DNA from: CAZVPF01 sp964628195
GTDB taxonomy: Bacteria > Planctomycetota > Phycisphaerae > Sedimentisphaerales > Anaerohalosphaeraceae
Direction: 5' to 3'
Length of the DNA: 64,000 bases
NCBI GenBank assembly: GCA_964628195.1
Contig: CAZVPF010000018.1
Location: forward strand, 1 to 64,000
Part shown: one piece after another, positions 53,938 through 63,938 of the stretch
Layout of the letters: every line of letters starts with the position of its first letter
Numbering within the stretch: position 1 is the first letter of the stretch
Notes under the pieces: generated by a model
The model's input: the letters and a program-made list of their open reading frames with translations, nothing else
Database searches by the model: none
What the model was told of the DNA's origin: nothing
Program-made: the position numbers and the translations under genes

Positions 53938-55080
53938 TCAGATATAATTATTTACGGTATCAACAATTGCCCGAACGTTCTCAAGAGGTATGTCGTAAAA
54001 AAGGTAATCAGACGCCGCAACCATATGCTTAGTTCCTTTTGTTGCTTCCAGCACTTCAACTGTTGCCTTTTCCACTTCCTCAACGGTCCCGTTAAGCATA
54101 AGGTCGAGACCTATATTGCCCCGTGTGCACATGTTATCGTCGAGGATATCACGCGCCTTTGAAAGGTCCGGCACATTGCCGACCGGCGGCGGCGAGAGCG
54201 TCTCGAAAAGATCGATACCCATCTCGTTGTAAAAACCCATCGTCAGAAATGGCTCAACAGGCGAACATATATGGCTGTATATAAGCCTGCCGCGACGGTG
54301 AACTTCCGCACTGAGAACCTGCGAGTCGGGAATCAGGAAGTCTTTATACATATCCGGCGAGAGCATTTCAGAGCCCGGCCCGCCAAGAAAAACAAAATCG
54401 GCCCCTGCATCGAGGACCTTGTTCAATATGTCGACATTTGCATCACGAATGAAATCGCATGTCTGCCGAAAATCCTCCGGATAAAGCTTCGCAAGCAGCA
54501 CCAGGCTGTCCACAGGGGCAAGGCCGAACATCTCGAAAGGCTGAAGGTTCCACTGCACGGAAACCGCCCCATGCTTTTGTATCTTTTCTATAGCAGGGCC
54601 AAGCACGCCGGGTATTTTATCGGCGGCCTTGTGGTGTTTTTCACAATACCACTTTATTTTATCAAAAGCCCCCTGCTCGTCATCGACCGTAACCGGGTAC
54701 TTCAAAAACATTGTTCCTGTTTTGGGTATCTCGTGGAATTTCCACTCAAGCGTGCCGAAAGGAGTTTCGACAAACTCCCGCCTTATCTTTTCATTGGGCT
54801 TGTCCTCTTTTTTTACCTTTTTACCCAGGCCGGGGTCAAGCTGATCCAGCCCCGGCAGACCTATGTTATAAAGAGGTTCGCCGCCGACTTTTTCATAAGC
54901 TGCAATTGTATCTTCAATAGTCCCCTCGCTGTTCCAATGCTTACCGGCCAGTTTCACATCAAAGCCCGCACTGGCCCCGATCTGAAGCGAAACAAACGGC
55001 CTGTCCCGGCCGTTCTTGACATAATCTATAAAATTCTCCCGTGACAACCTATTCCCTTTCAAATCTGCCAATAAATCCAT
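53938..55080 (-). CDS. URO-D superfamily protein (MtaA/CmuA-like methyltransferase)
   Basis: A 380-residue TIM-barrel protein of the uroporphyrinogen decarboxylase superfamily. It resembles the corrinoid-linked methyltransferase branch rather than heme HemE. Features: a C-terminal MVAASDYLFYDIPLENVRAIVDTV block typical of the family end; VFLGGPGSEMLSPDMYKDFLIPD (about 240, given in outline); and H-x-C in IYSHICSP (about 280), a zinc/thiol-like site known from MtaA-type proteins. The heme-type arginine motif is absent. It is cytosolic, in an operon with exported glycan enzymes; it may remove or transfer methyl groups from methylated sugars (inference). Confidence 0.8.
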   Translation of the reverse strand: MDLLADLKGNRLSRENFIDYVKNGRDRPFVSLQIGASAGFDVKLAGKHWNSEGTIEDTIAAYEKVGGEPLYNIGLPGLDQLDPGLGKKVKKEDKPNEKIRREFVETPFGTLEWKFHEIPKTGTMFLKYPVTVDDEQGAFDKIKWYCEKHHKAADKIPGVLGPAIEKIQKHGAVSVQWNLQPFEMFGLAPVDSLVLLAKLYPEDFRQTCDFIRDANVDILNKVLDAGADFVFLGGPGSEMLSPDMYKDFLIPDSQVLSAEVHRRGRLIYSHICSPVEPFLTMGFYNEMGIDLFETLSPPPVGNVPDLSKARDILDDNMCTRGNIGLDLMLNGTVEEVEKATVEVLEATKGTKHMVAASDYLFYDIPLENVRAIVDTVNNYI

Positions 55081-55136
55081 TAATTCGCGTAATTATCCAT
55101 TACTTACTTAATAAAGAATAATTTTGGACAAGCGCC

Positions 55137-56141
55137 TCAAAAGAAATCCTTTACAAAATTCTCTATCCAAAACAAAATCGGCTTTCCATCATATTCGCAG
55201 TTCCAGCATACATGACCGCCGCCGGCAATAATATATTTTTTCGAACTAATTTTCGCATCCTGACATCTGTTATAAATATCAATTCCATACTCTACGGGAA
55301 TAAGCTTGTCTTCACTGCCGTGCCAAACCGCGATGGGCGGATCATGCGCGTCATAATCGGAGTATTCAATGGGCCAGGAAAGCAAATCTTTATCTCTCCC
55401 AAAAAACACGTCTTCGGTAACAAAAATATCACGTCCGGCAATCACAAAAGCTGCATTAGGTTTATCATCATAACCGGGATTATTTTTCTGGGCTGTCGTA
55501 TCCTTCGGGCCGTCATCAAAAAAATTGTCCTGGTCTAAAGCAGCGGCAACAGCCGTACAGCCCCCTGCAGAGGTCCCAACCAGGTACACCCTGTTCGGGT
55601 CGATAGCGAAGTCCCTGCAGCCTTTAGCGCGAAACCATCTTATGGCAGCCTTTGTATCACGGACAGCGGCATGCACTTCCGGGAAATCTATGTTTCTGAC
55701 GGTTCCTTTGTCTATAAAAGGGGTCGCCCAGTTGCCGGGAGGTGACAATGGAAAATCGTTCTTAACCCGGTATTCAATCGATGCAACCGCCCATCCTTTA
55801 GGCACAAAATATTCCCCGAGCCTGTAAAACAACTGATGTTTGCGTATTTTATTTTTCATGGTCCCCTTAAAACCGCCGCCATGGATATATATAAGCAGTG
55901 GTTTTAGTTCCGTGTCGTTCTTCCCGGGAACCCAGAGGTCAAGCATCAATTCGACAGTTTGCGGGTCAGAATAATTTCTGTCGGAATGAACAATGCCGTA
56001 ACCATAAACAATATCTTCCTTTTTAATAACTTCCTGACTAATTCCATTTGCATCTTTTGGAGCTGCGTTGGCATAAATGGCCGAAATTGATATCAGCACC
56101 AAAAAAAAGGTGTAACCTAAGCCGCTAAAAGCAATCTTCAT
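55137..56141 (-). CDS. Exported alpha/beta hydrolase (carboxylesterase-like)
   Basis: About 334 residues with a signal peptide ending near YANAAPKD. It has the oxyanion-hole motif IHGGGFKG, the nucleophile Ser in VGTSAGGCTAVA, an acidic residue in WHGSEDKLIPVEYG, and the active-site His in GGGHVCWNC, the full triad of the hormone-sensitive-lipase/carboxylesterase type. It probably deacetylates glycans. The start is taken at 56141, where GAGGG lies 6 nt upstream; the frame is open to 56255 and would overlap the preceding gene. Confidence 0.85.
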   Translation of the reverse strand: MKIAFSGLGYTFFLVLISISAIYANAAPKDANGISQEVIKKEDIVYGYGIVHSDRNYSDPQTVELMLDLWVPGKNDTELKPLLIYIHGGGFKGTMKNKIRKHQLFYRLGEYFVPKGWAVASIEYRVKNDFPLSPPGNWATPFIDKGTVRNIDFPEVHAAVRDTKAAIRWFRAKGCRDFAIDPNRVYLVGTSAGGCTAVAAALDQDNFFDDGPKDTTAQKNNPGYDDKPNAAFVIAGRDIFVTEDVFFGRDKDLLSWPIEYSDYDAHDPPIAVWHGSEDKLIPVEYGIDIYNRCQDAKISSKKYIIAGGGHVCWNCEYDGKPILFWIENFVKDFF

Positions 56142-56242
56142 TCTTTCCCTCAACTTCCGTTCATACATAATATCACTTCTCTGAGGATGTGCTTCGCAAA
56201 TATTATAGTGCACATCCGACATGATTTCGCTTCTTTGAATAA

Positions 56243-59155
56243 TCAATCCATCCAAAGCCAGTTTTCAAGCAGCATAAGCATATCATCGGATTCTACAATC
56301 CCATCGCCGGTAAAGGGGAAAATGTCCGCTGACGGGTCACTTCCGGAGGTTGTCCACTGCTCGGCAATGTATGCAAAATCAGCAATATCAACACTCCAGT
56401 CCTTATTGATATCCGCAGGATTAGGACTGACCGCCTCTACAGCTTGCTCGTAAAGAACTCTCAGGTTCCCGGGCGATACCGCAACGTAATCACTCGGAAG
56501 CAGTGAATAAACCTGTTCAATGTCAGAAGGAAAGTAATCCCAACTGTTGCACTGAATCTGCATAAAAGCAGGACGTCCGGCAGGGGTGTGATTTTGAATG
56601 TCATTTACCAGGAACGTGACGGGGTTCTCACCGGGGTCGTTGGTCCAGCGTGTGGTAATATGCGAAATTAATTTATCGCCAAGCCGATAATTGAAATCCG
56701 GCTCGATGCAGTCATCACGGGCCATATCAATCATAATCGTGTCTATACCTCTAAGCCCGTTTACGAATTTCATCGTGATCGGATCGTTTTGTGTACGTTC
56801 AAAACAACTGCTCCAGCTTATCTCGCCATACAGGTGAACCTGGTTAAATTTGAGCAGGTCGATATAGTGCTGCATGAGGTTTAGATATACGTTCCATGAA
56901 GTATTCGGGTAATCGACACGACTCATAAAATCAACGTAAGGATAACAATAGCCCGGACCTGACATTCCCATGTAAAAGCTGTCATTAGGGGAGGCATTTT
57001 GATAATACCAGTTGATCACCCCGGGCATCAGCTCGGTAATTGCCGGACCAAGTGACCAGTTAATCGCAACCGAGCCTCTTTGCCCGTCCTGCCAAACTTC
57101 ATATTGACGGTATTGCCAGTAAGACGGCCCCGAGCCCGAATCAACAACCGTAAAAGCGACATAAACCTTGTCCGGATCGAGCTGAGGCGCGTAAGGCGCC
57201 TGTCGTTTTTTATAATCTTTAACCATATTCGGAATGCTGACTTTAGTTCCGCTGTAAATGCTGAAATTCGCGCCGAAATTCGAGCCTACCATGAACTTAC
57301 CGTAATAACTCGCCAGCTTGGTGCCGCCTACCTCGCCGATGCTCGGGTCAATCGTTCCGCCGGCCCACCAGCCCATAACCGGAATGTTCGGCCTGGTGTC
57401 GGCAAAAAGCTGTTCAAGAAAAGCGTACTCATCGTCGTAACTTGAAGCCGGCGGGTTTTCAACACTCTGGCCTGTGACAAATATATGGAAGATCTTATTA
57501 GCGACAAAATAATCCCTTAAAGCGTGATAGTTTGCCGTTGGGTGATAAAAACCGAGCACGTCATGGTTCATCTGATCCCAGAGATTGTCATAAGCCCATT
57601 GATAAGCACTGACATTTGATGTCCACAAACCTCTCAAGTCCTCAACGATCTTCCCGTTGCCGTAAGTTGTTATATCATCCGGATGCACCACAATGCCGTC
57701 ATTTACAGACGCGATCATCGTAGCTATGTTAATCGTCGAAGGTAAAGCAGGATCATAAACCACCACCCTGCTGTATTCGTTGGCGTACTTGGAAAATAAC
57801 TCATCGACCGTGAGCTGATTCGCACCGAGTACCTGCCCGGAAGTAACAAGCCAGTCCAGCCAGAACGGGTCGTCACCGGTATCGTATCGCTTGACAAAAA
57901 GCCTGCTTGTACCGGCGCTGTTTATCTGGCCCTGGAGAGTGATCACCGCCAGCTTCTCATCAATATCCGATGAACTCAGTGTAACCGTATCAATAACCGG
58001 CGCAAGCTCACAGCCCCGCGGGAACATCTTAAAGTCCCTTTTGCTTGTAAACTGCCAAACTTTGCCTTTACTTACCTCACCGCCGCGGACCTCGTCTATG
58101 CGCCAATAGTAAACCGTATTCTGCTCCAGCAAACCGGGGTCATAAGTGTTGCCCGCCTGGTTCCCTCTACCCGGAAGCGTATAGGGATCCGAAGCATTTA
58201 GAACCTCATAATAGGATTGACCAAAGTACACGTTATGAGAGTCGGCCCCGTTTGCCGCGGTAACCCAGCTAAGGCCGGTTTCTTTATCCACCTCGGGCTC
58301 CATATTCGCCGGTTTAGGTGAAGCGGCGATATCCGGGTCAAAGAAATCTATCTCAAGAGTTGTCATACCTGAGACAGGATCATAATAGACAACCGGAACA
58401 AGGTTAGGATCAGCCCCTTCTGCCCTTGCGATCCTTCCGTCGTCTATGGCCGAATTAATTATCGCCTCGTGGTCCCCGGAGCATATTATCTTTCCCCCGC
58501 CGATGTGTATCCCGCCTTGAAGCCCTATACCGAACCCCGCACAGTTTATAGCCCCCCCGTTAATATGTACGCGTGCCATTGAGCCCGAAACCGTACCCAC
58601 CAATAAAGAATTGGAAACGTTGATGACTCCGCCCTGCATGATAATAATACCGTTGGCGTCAACAGCGCCGCCGATAATCAAATCTGCGCCAACATTAACC
58701 ACGCCGCTGTTCATGAAAAGCCTGCCGTGACCTTGTGCATAATTACAAAGTTGCAGGTCGGTGCCCGTAGTCAAAGTCCCGCCGTTCATTATAAGCTCGC
58801 CCACAGTGCCGATATTATTGCCGAAAATCGCATCCTGTTCAACAGTCACAGAACCGCCGGCCTCTATTGTAACCGGGTAAGAAGGCTTGCCTGTCCCCCT
58901 CGCCCAGAGCAGCCTGCCGACCACAGGCGAAGGACTGCTCACGATAGGCCCAGCACCGGGATCAACGAGATAACCGCTGGTGGCATAATCTGAAATGCCC
59001 GGAACCCTGCCCTCGCTCCAGTCAAGCGGCTGGTTCCAGTCTCCGGTCCCGCCCCCGCCCTGGCTGACACGGTTTCGCCACCTTACTGCATTCAATGCCG
59101 CAAAGGAACTGCTTACATACAAAAGCACCATAAGAGAAAACAAAAACTTTCTCAT
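56243..59155 (-). CDS. GxGYxYP-family protein with N-terminal beta-helix and C-terminal dockerin
   Basis: A 970-residue exported protein. In order: signal peptide (1-19); a passenger-like beta-helix with MNGG/MQGG-type repeats (about 85-250: ELIMNGGTL, RLFMNSGVV, IIMQGGVI); a fibronectin-like domain (about 275-370); the GxGYxYP domains (about 385-900) with signature MSGPGYCYPY; and a dockerin-like pair of calcium loops (DINKDWSVDIAD and a second DGIVESDD loop). The dockerin suggests it attaches to a cohesin partner, which is not seen here. It lies between a sulfatase and the hydrolase in the operon. Confidence 0.88.
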   Translation of the reverse strand: MRKFLFSLMVLLYVSSSFAALNAVRWRNRVSQGGGGTGDWNQPLDWSEGRVPGISDYATSGYLVDPGAGPIVSSPSPVVGRLLWARGTGKPSYPVTIEAGGSVTVEQDAIFGNNIGTVGELIMNGGTLTTGTDLQLCNYAQGHGRLFMNSGVVNVGADLIIGGAVDANGIIIMQGGVINVSNSLLVGTVSGSMARVHINGGAINCAGFGIGLQGGIHIGGGKIICSGDHEAIINSAIDDGRIARAEGADPNLVPVVYYDPVSGMTTLEIDFFDPDIAASPKPANMEPEVDKETGLSWVTAANGADSHNVYFGQSYYEVLNASDPYTLPGRGNQAGNTYDPGLLEQNTVYYWRIDEVRGGEVSKGKVWQFTSKRDFKMFPRGCELAPVIDTVTLSSSDIDEKLAVITLQGQINSAGTSRLFVKRYDTGDDPFWLDWLVTSGQVLGANQLTVDELFSKYANEYSRVVVYDPALPSTINIATMIASVNDGIVVHPDDITTYGNGKIVEDLRGLWTSNVSAYQWAYDNLWDQMNHDVLGFYHPTANYHALRDYFVANKIFHIFVTGQSVENPPASSYDDEYAFLEQLFADTRPNIPVMGWWAGGTIDPSIGEVGGTKLASYYGKFMVGSNFGANFSIYSGTKVSIPNMVKDYKKRQAPYAPQLDPDKVYVAFTVVDSGSGPSYWQYRQYEVWQDGQRGSVAINWSLGPAITELMPGVINWYYQNASPNDSFYMGMSGPGYCYPYVDFMSRVDYPNTSWNVYLNLMQHYIDLLKFNQVHLYGEISWSSCFERTQNDPITMKFVNGLRGIDTIMIDMARDDCIEPDFNYRLGDKLISHITTRWTNDPGENPVTFLVNDIQNHTPAGRPAFMQIQCNSWDYFPSDIEQVYSLLPSDYVAVSPGNLRVLYEQAVEAVSPNPADINKDWSVDIADFAYIAEQWTTSGSDPSADIFPFTGDGIVESDDMLMLLENWLWMD

Positions 59156-59185
59156 TTTATCTCCAAAAAACTGACAAATAATTAT

Positions 59186-61105
59186 TTAACGAACCTCTCT
59201 TACTTCTATATCGTCAATCCAGAAAACTCCGCAGCCTCTTGCGACCGTGCCTGTCATAAAATCCATTTTGGCGGCATTTTGCGGCGCCTTAAAGGGCGAT
59301 ATCTCGACTTTCCTCGGTGCAAAACAGCGCATCGGAAGATCAGAGCGCCCCTGGCCCAGCATATTTCCTTTATCGTCAAAAAACCTTAAAAACGCCATCG
59401 CATTATCCGCACAATTTACATTGACCGTAAACCTTGCCTCATAAAAAGCTCCGGGCTTTATCGGTATTTTTTCACTTATCCAATGACAGTTCTCACCGTT
59501 TACTTTTGACAGATCAACGATCCTTGCGAATTTGTTGCCGGTTTTTTTATCGGTCACTATTTCGGGAGGCATGCCGCTTCCCTGCCACCTGCTTGCCCCG
59601 TCATCAAAACCCGGATTTGCTATCAGGTTGCGTCCGTCAACAGGCTGCATCTTTTTAGTCCTGTCGATAAAAAAGTCAAAAGAGTTGCGAGCCGGGTCAT
59701 GTGTTTCGGTCAGCCTTTTAAGCATCTTTTGACGCATTATCTTTAACTGTGCGTAATATTCAGGAACCGAAGCGAGGTTGACAAGACTCCATGGATCATT
59801 TTCATAATCGTAAAGCTCCTCTGGGCAGCGGTTAAGATAAAACTCCACCCGCTGCGCCACTTTTTCATCGGTCTCCGAAGCCGGGTAAAGAGCGGGTATC
59901 ATATTATCACCTATATAATCGAGATCGCCGTAAGACCAGTATGACCATTCGTTGTAAATGTAGGTCCACTTCTTTTCGTGGATCGAACGCTGGTTATAAA
60001 CGTTGCAATGCCCTCGGATAAAAATACCGTAACCGGTGTCAAAGCCTTCGACTTTTTCGCCCCTCAAAGCAGGCGCAAAGGATTTGCCGTCCATGTATTC
60101 CGGTCCGGGAAGCCCTGCCATGTCAAGAATGGTAGGCATAAAATCGTAACCGTTTACATAATGCTCGCTGTCTTCAGAGCCGGGCCTGGTTACACCGGGC
60201 CAGATTATTATCCACGGGGTCTGTATGGACTGACGATAAACACCCGACTTGGCGAAAGGAAGCGGTGCGCCATGGTCGGAAAGATACATCAAGATCGTAT
60301 CCTTGTTATGCCCTGATTTGTCGAAAACCTTCACCAGCTCGCCGACAGAATCGTCGCATCGCTTCGCGGAATTGTAGTAATCCTTCAACTCGTCGCGCAT
60401 ACCAGGCGTATCCGGAAGAAAACCGGGAACCTGTATATCCTCGGCTGTGTACCACCTTGAGGGTCCGGGGGGAACGTTCCCTTTTGTCGCACGTTTTTCA
60501 AATTCACTGCCTGCGTATGGTCGGTGCGGATCGGTTATATTTACGATCAAAAAGAAGGGCTTGCCCGCCTGCTCGGCCTTTGCGAAAAACTCCTCAAGCA
60601 TTGGCCCGTATGCGCCGGGGTCCCTGCCTTTATACTTTAACTTACCGTTGATATAGTCCCAGTCCTCGCTGGTCGCGGGAGCGTAATGATCAACCTTCAT
60701 AACGATACCCGTGTAATAACCAGAGTCTTTCATGATCTTTCCGAGCCTCGGGACACTTGGTGCGATTGGGTTAAAACCGGTTGTGCCGTTATGCTGCGGC
60801 AGCCTTCCGGTTATCCATGACGAACGTGAAGGCTGGCATATCGCCACCGTCACAAAACCGTTTCGCATTCTCACTCCGCGAGTTGAAAGCTCATCAATAT
60901 GCGGTGTTATATCCGGAGTTTTATTACCGTAACAGCCCGGTGTCTCAAAGCTCATATCATCGGCGGTAATAATCAAAAAATTCTTTTTCTTCTGAGGTGC
61001 CGGCCCTGCCATTCCGTAAACGCTCGATGATAAAGCAAGTCCCGTCAATCCCGCTGCCGTCTTTTTAAGGAAAAATCTTCTATCCATTTTTTGCTTCTTT
61101 ACCAT
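59186..61105 (-). CDS. Tat-exported sulfatase with C-terminal beta-sandwich
   Basis: A 639-residue S1 sulfatase that would hydrolyse sulfate esters on glycans. Tat signal MDRRFFLKKTAAGLTG at residues 7-22. Metal and formylglycine sites: ITADDMSFETPGCYG (DD pair), the Cys of the ICQPSRSSWITGR motif (C-x-P-S-R), and MYLSDHGAPLPF (about 270). A further 125-residue beta-rich domain (about 510-635, LIANPGFDDGASRW...) looks like a carbohydrate-binding module. The conserved cysteine must be matured by a sulfatase-maturing enzyme encoded elsewhere. It follows the other sulfatase by 21 bp. Confidence 0.93.
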   Translation of the reverse strand: MVKKQKMDRRFFLKKTAAGLTGLALSSSVYGMAGPAPQKKKNFLIITADDMSFETPGCYGNKTPDITPHIDELSTRGVRMRNGFVTVAICQPSRSSWITGRLPQHNGTTGFNPIAPSVPRLGKIMKDSGYYTGIVMKVDHYAPATSEDWDYINGKLKYKGRDPGAYGPMLEEFFAKAEQAGKPFFLIVNITDPHRPYAGSEFEKRATKGNVPPGPSRWYTAEDIQVPGFLPDTPGMRDELKDYYNSAKRCDDSVGELVKVFDKSGHNKDTILMYLSDHGAPLPFAKSGVYRQSIQTPWIIIWPGVTRPGSEDSEHYVNGYDFMPTILDMAGLPGPEYMDGKSFAPALRGEKVEGFDTGYGIFIRGHCNVYNQRSIHEKKWTYIYNEWSYWSYGDLDYIGDNMIPALYPASETDEKVAQRVEFYLNRCPEELYDYENDPWSLVNLASVPEYYAQLKIMRQKMLKRLTETHDPARNSFDFFIDRTKKMQPVDGRNLIANPGFDDGASRWQGSGMPPEIVTDKKTGNKFARIVDLSKVNGENCHWISEKIPIKPGAFYEARFTVNVNCADNAMAFLRFFDDKGNMLGQGRSDLPMRCFAPRKVEISPFKAPQNAAKMDFMTGTVARGCGVFWIDDIEVREVR

Positions 61106-61126
61106 AACTATAATATGAAGTTACAA

Positions 61127-62608
61127 TCAACTATACCCCTCGTTCACCCTCAAATATATTTCAAGCGAATGAAGATTCGGGTCCCCTTTGGCCTTCATCC
61201 ACTCGACCATTTTGTTACGCATATCCTTCAAAACCTCAGCATAGGCATTATCCGCTGCAAGGTTGTTCAAAGCATGGGGGTCATTCCGGTAATCATACAG
61301 CTCCTCGACAGGCCTGTGACGGAAAAACTCCATTCTTTCTTTAACTTCAGGCTCCTTTTCAGCAAGCGGACCGAGAATGCTTATCTTATTGTCGGCCGAG
61401 AACTCAATTTTTCCACCTGTCCGCGGCTGGTCTGCCCATGCGTTGTAAATATAACCAAACTTAGACGTATGAAGAGCCCGCGTCTCGAGTATGCGTGCAT
61501 GGCCGCGATGATATGCTGCAAAAACATGGTCCCGCTGAGGCTGGGAAACGCCCTCTATAACAGGCAAAAAAGAATAACCATCCATAAGCTCCGGCTGTTC
61601 GGCCCCGACGATATCAAGCACTGTCGGCATTAGATCGATACCCGACACAAAGTGTGACCTATCCACTTTGCCCGGCTTTATCTTACCGGGCCAGCGTATC
61701 ACCCAAGGGGTCTTCATCGACTGAAGATAACAGTTGCCCTTGGCAAACGGAAGCGGTGCGCCGTTATCGGAAAGGAACATCACCACCGTATTTGAATCGA
61801 GCCGGCGCTTTTTCAATATATCAAGGATTATGCCCACCGCATCATCAGCCCTTTTGCACGAATTGTAATAATAACTCAGTTCCTCGCGAACCTCAGGGCT
61901 GTCCGGCAGATAACCCGGCACAAATACTTCCTCAGGCTTGTATACGCGTGACGGGTCGGGCGGCATGTCGTTGCTCATTGTCCTTGCTTCAAGCTCGCCC
62001 TTGGAAAAAGGCCTGTGAGGATCGTAAAGGTTCGCCAGCAAAAAGAACGGCTTGCCCGACCGGCTACTTTTATCAAGAAATTCGCTGACATACCTGCCGT
62101 AAACAACGGGGTCGCGACCGTACCCGGGAAGATAATCCTCCGAAACATCCCAGTTATTTTCAAGCGGTTCGTAATGACCTTTCTTGCCGATAATACCCGT
62201 ATAAAAACCATGCTTTTTGAGTGTCCCGCCCAACTGCGGCACACCGGTCGTGATCGGGTTAAACCCAACGGCCCCGTTCCTGAAAGTATACCTGCCCGTC
62301 ACCCAGACCGATCTGCTGGGCTGGCAGACCGAAGCATTCACAAAAGCGTTCTCAAACCTCAAACCCTCGGTTGCCAGCATATCTATATTCGGTGAAATAT
62401 CGGGCGTCTTGCCCCCGTAACAGCCGGGAGTATATATACCCATATCGTCGGCGGTTATTATAAGCACATTGAGAACATCGGCTGGATTGCCGCTTTTTAC
62501 AGGCTTGCCCATCGCAAGCAGATTACCGCAGCCGAGCGAACCCAAAGCCGCTGCCCCCATCCTTAAAAAGTTCCTTCGTGTAACCGCAGCATAACGATGA
62601 TCATTCAT
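61127..62608 (-). CDS. Tat-exported sulfatase
   Basis: A 493-residue S1 sulfatase. Tat signal TRRNFLRMGAAALG (about 10-23). ITADDMGIYTPGCYG is the metal pair, and the formylglycine cysteine lies in VCQPSRSVWVTGR. MFLSDNGAPLPF (about 265) is the second metal block. It lacks the extra C-terminal domain of its neighbour but is otherwise close to it, so the pair may have come from a duplication. It is the first structural gene after the regulator (71 bp apart). Confidence 0.94.
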   Translation of the reverse strand: MNDHRYAAVTRRNFLRMGAAALGSLGCGNLLAMGKPVKSGNPADVLNVLIITADDMGIYTPGCYGGKTPDISPNIDMLATEGLRFENAFVNASVCQPSRSVWVTGRYTFRNGAVGFNPITTGVPQLGGTLKKHGFYTGIIGKKGHYEPLENNWDVSEDYLPGYGRDPVVYGRYVSEFLDKSSRSGKPFFLLANLYDPHRPFSKGELEARTMSNDMPPDPSRVYKPEEVFVPGYLPDSPEVREELSYYYNSCKRADDAVGIILDILKKRRLDSNTVVMFLSDNGAPLPFAKGNCYLQSMKTPWVIRWPGKIKPGKVDRSHFVSGIDLMPTVLDIVGAEQPELMDGYSFLPVIEGVSQPQRDHVFAAYHRGHARILETRALHTSKFGYIYNAWADQPRTGGKIEFSADNKISILGPLAEKEPEVKERMEFFRHRPVEELYDYRNDPHALNNLAADNAYAEVLKDMRNKMVEWMKAKGDPNLHSLEIYLRVNEGYS

Positions 62609-62679
62609 TGTCTAATTCCCTTTTAAGCATAATATACCTGTTATTAATAAGGCCCTGTTCGGCCGTTGACTCTCAAAAG

Positions 62680-63804
62680 CTATCCAGCCAGTTCGATTGC
62701 ATCCTGGTCTTCAGCCATGCCGAGACTGCTTGCCCGGCAGACGAGTTTTACCGGCATCAGCCTGTGAACCGGATGTTTAATTTTGCCTTCGATATGCTGA
62801 TGCAGAAGATTAGCGCCTTCGTAACCTACCTGTTCGGTATTCTGCCACACACTCGTCAAAGGCACCTTGAGATTGTCGCAGCGAGGGGCGTCACCCGTGC
62901 CAACCACAAAAACATCCCTGCCTATCTCCAGGCCGCGCTCTTCGGCTGCGAAATAAACCGCACGGGCAATATAATTATTACCGGCAAAGATGGAATATAT
63001 ATCCTGCTTGCAACTGTCGAAGATCATACCTGCCGCTTCGATAAGTATTTCCTGGTGACTGAGCCTCCGGCGTTCAAGGTCTTTTGATATCTTGTCAAGA
63101 TCGAAAAGATAAGGCATAAAATCTGAAAAATTGTGCTTATTCATCGCCGCCGACCAGCCCTCGACCCAGTACCTCGTCGAACTGAGCAGTTGCGTGCTGC
63201 CAAGATAATTAACCGGAATATCATGATGTTCAAGCAGATGATCAGTAGCCAGGTAAGCGGTCGAAAAATGATCCGAACAAACGGAACTGACCTGCATACC
63301 CGGAATTATCCTGTCGAGAAAAACTATCTGCAGGTCCTGGGAAATAGCGGAATTTACCGCTTCTTCGTAACGGTCCTCGGATTCCGGAACGACGACCATC
63401 CCCTGCACACCCTCTGGCGGGTGTCTTAAAATATCTAAAAAACGCTTGTCAGAATGCATAGCGTCAATAACTATAAGCTCAATATCATTTTCATCTGCGT
63501 AGCGTTTAATGCCCTTATTAAGCTCGAAACAAAACGCGTCCCCCTGCCAGCGAATATAGCACATAGCAGTTTTTTTCGGCGAATCCAGGTCGTGGCTTAC
63601 AACGGCGCCTCGCCGGCTTTGATAATTAATAATCCCCTCGTTTTCAAGGAGCTTGTAAGCGGTCTTCATCGTACCGTAATTTGTGTTCCATTCTTTTGCA
63701 AGCGCACAGATCGAAGGCAGAAGGTCGCCTCGCTGCAAACCTCTGGTCTTTATATGAGAATAAATTTTGTCACGCAGTTTTTGATAAGCAAGTCGTTTTT
63801 TCAT
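62680..63804 (-). CDS. GntR-type DNA-binding / LacI-sensor transcriptional regulator
   Basis: A 374-residue regulator. The N-terminal winged helix (about 1-72) has the GntR pattern LPSICALAKEWNTNYGTMKTAYKLLENEGII. The C-terminal domain (about 85-360) is a sugar-binding periplasmic-protein fold of the LacI type (PEGVQGMVVVPES, VFLDRIIPG, DHFSTAYLATDHLL). This arrangement is known from AraR-like regulators; it would sense a sugar released by the locus. It is upstream of and on the same strand as the sulfatases. Confidence 0.9.
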   Translation of the reverse strand: MKKRLAYQKLRDKIYSHIKTRGLQRGDLLPSICALAKEWNTNYGTMKTAYKLLENEGIINYQSRRGAVVSHDLDSPKKTAMCYIRWQGDAFCFELNKGIKRYADENDIELIVIDAMHSDKRFLDILRHPPEGVQGMVVVPESEDRYEEAVNSAISQDLQIVFLDRIIPGMQVSSVCSDHFSTAYLATDHLLEHHDIPVNYLGSTQLLSSTRYWVEGWSAAMNKHNFSDFMPYLFDLDKISKDLERRRLSHQEILIEAAGMIFDSCKQDIYSIFAGNNYIARAVYFAAEERGLEIGRDVFVVGTGDAPRCDNLKVPLTSVWQNTEQVGYEGANLLHQHIEGKIKHPVHRLMPVKLVCRASSLGMAEDQDAIELAG

Positions 63805-63880
63805 TTTTCTCTCACATCAATGTGGAACACTCTGTAAAATTCCTTCAAAAATACCCTGTTTTCTTGGTACATACAATAGT

Positions 63881-63920
63881 AAAAAATACACAGCGGCCGC
63901 TTTCACAGCCGCTGCGGTTA
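63881..63920 (-). terminator. Terminator of the incoming dockerin gene
   Basis: A perfect 7-bp stem CAGCGGC/GCCGCTG (63891-63897, 63908-63914) with a 10-nt loop. On the minus strand the stem is followed by a T-rich run (A run at 63881-63886 on the plus strand). It lies 25 bp past the stop at 63939. Confidence 0.65.
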
Positions 63921-63938
63921 TAAGTAAATAAATTCAAC

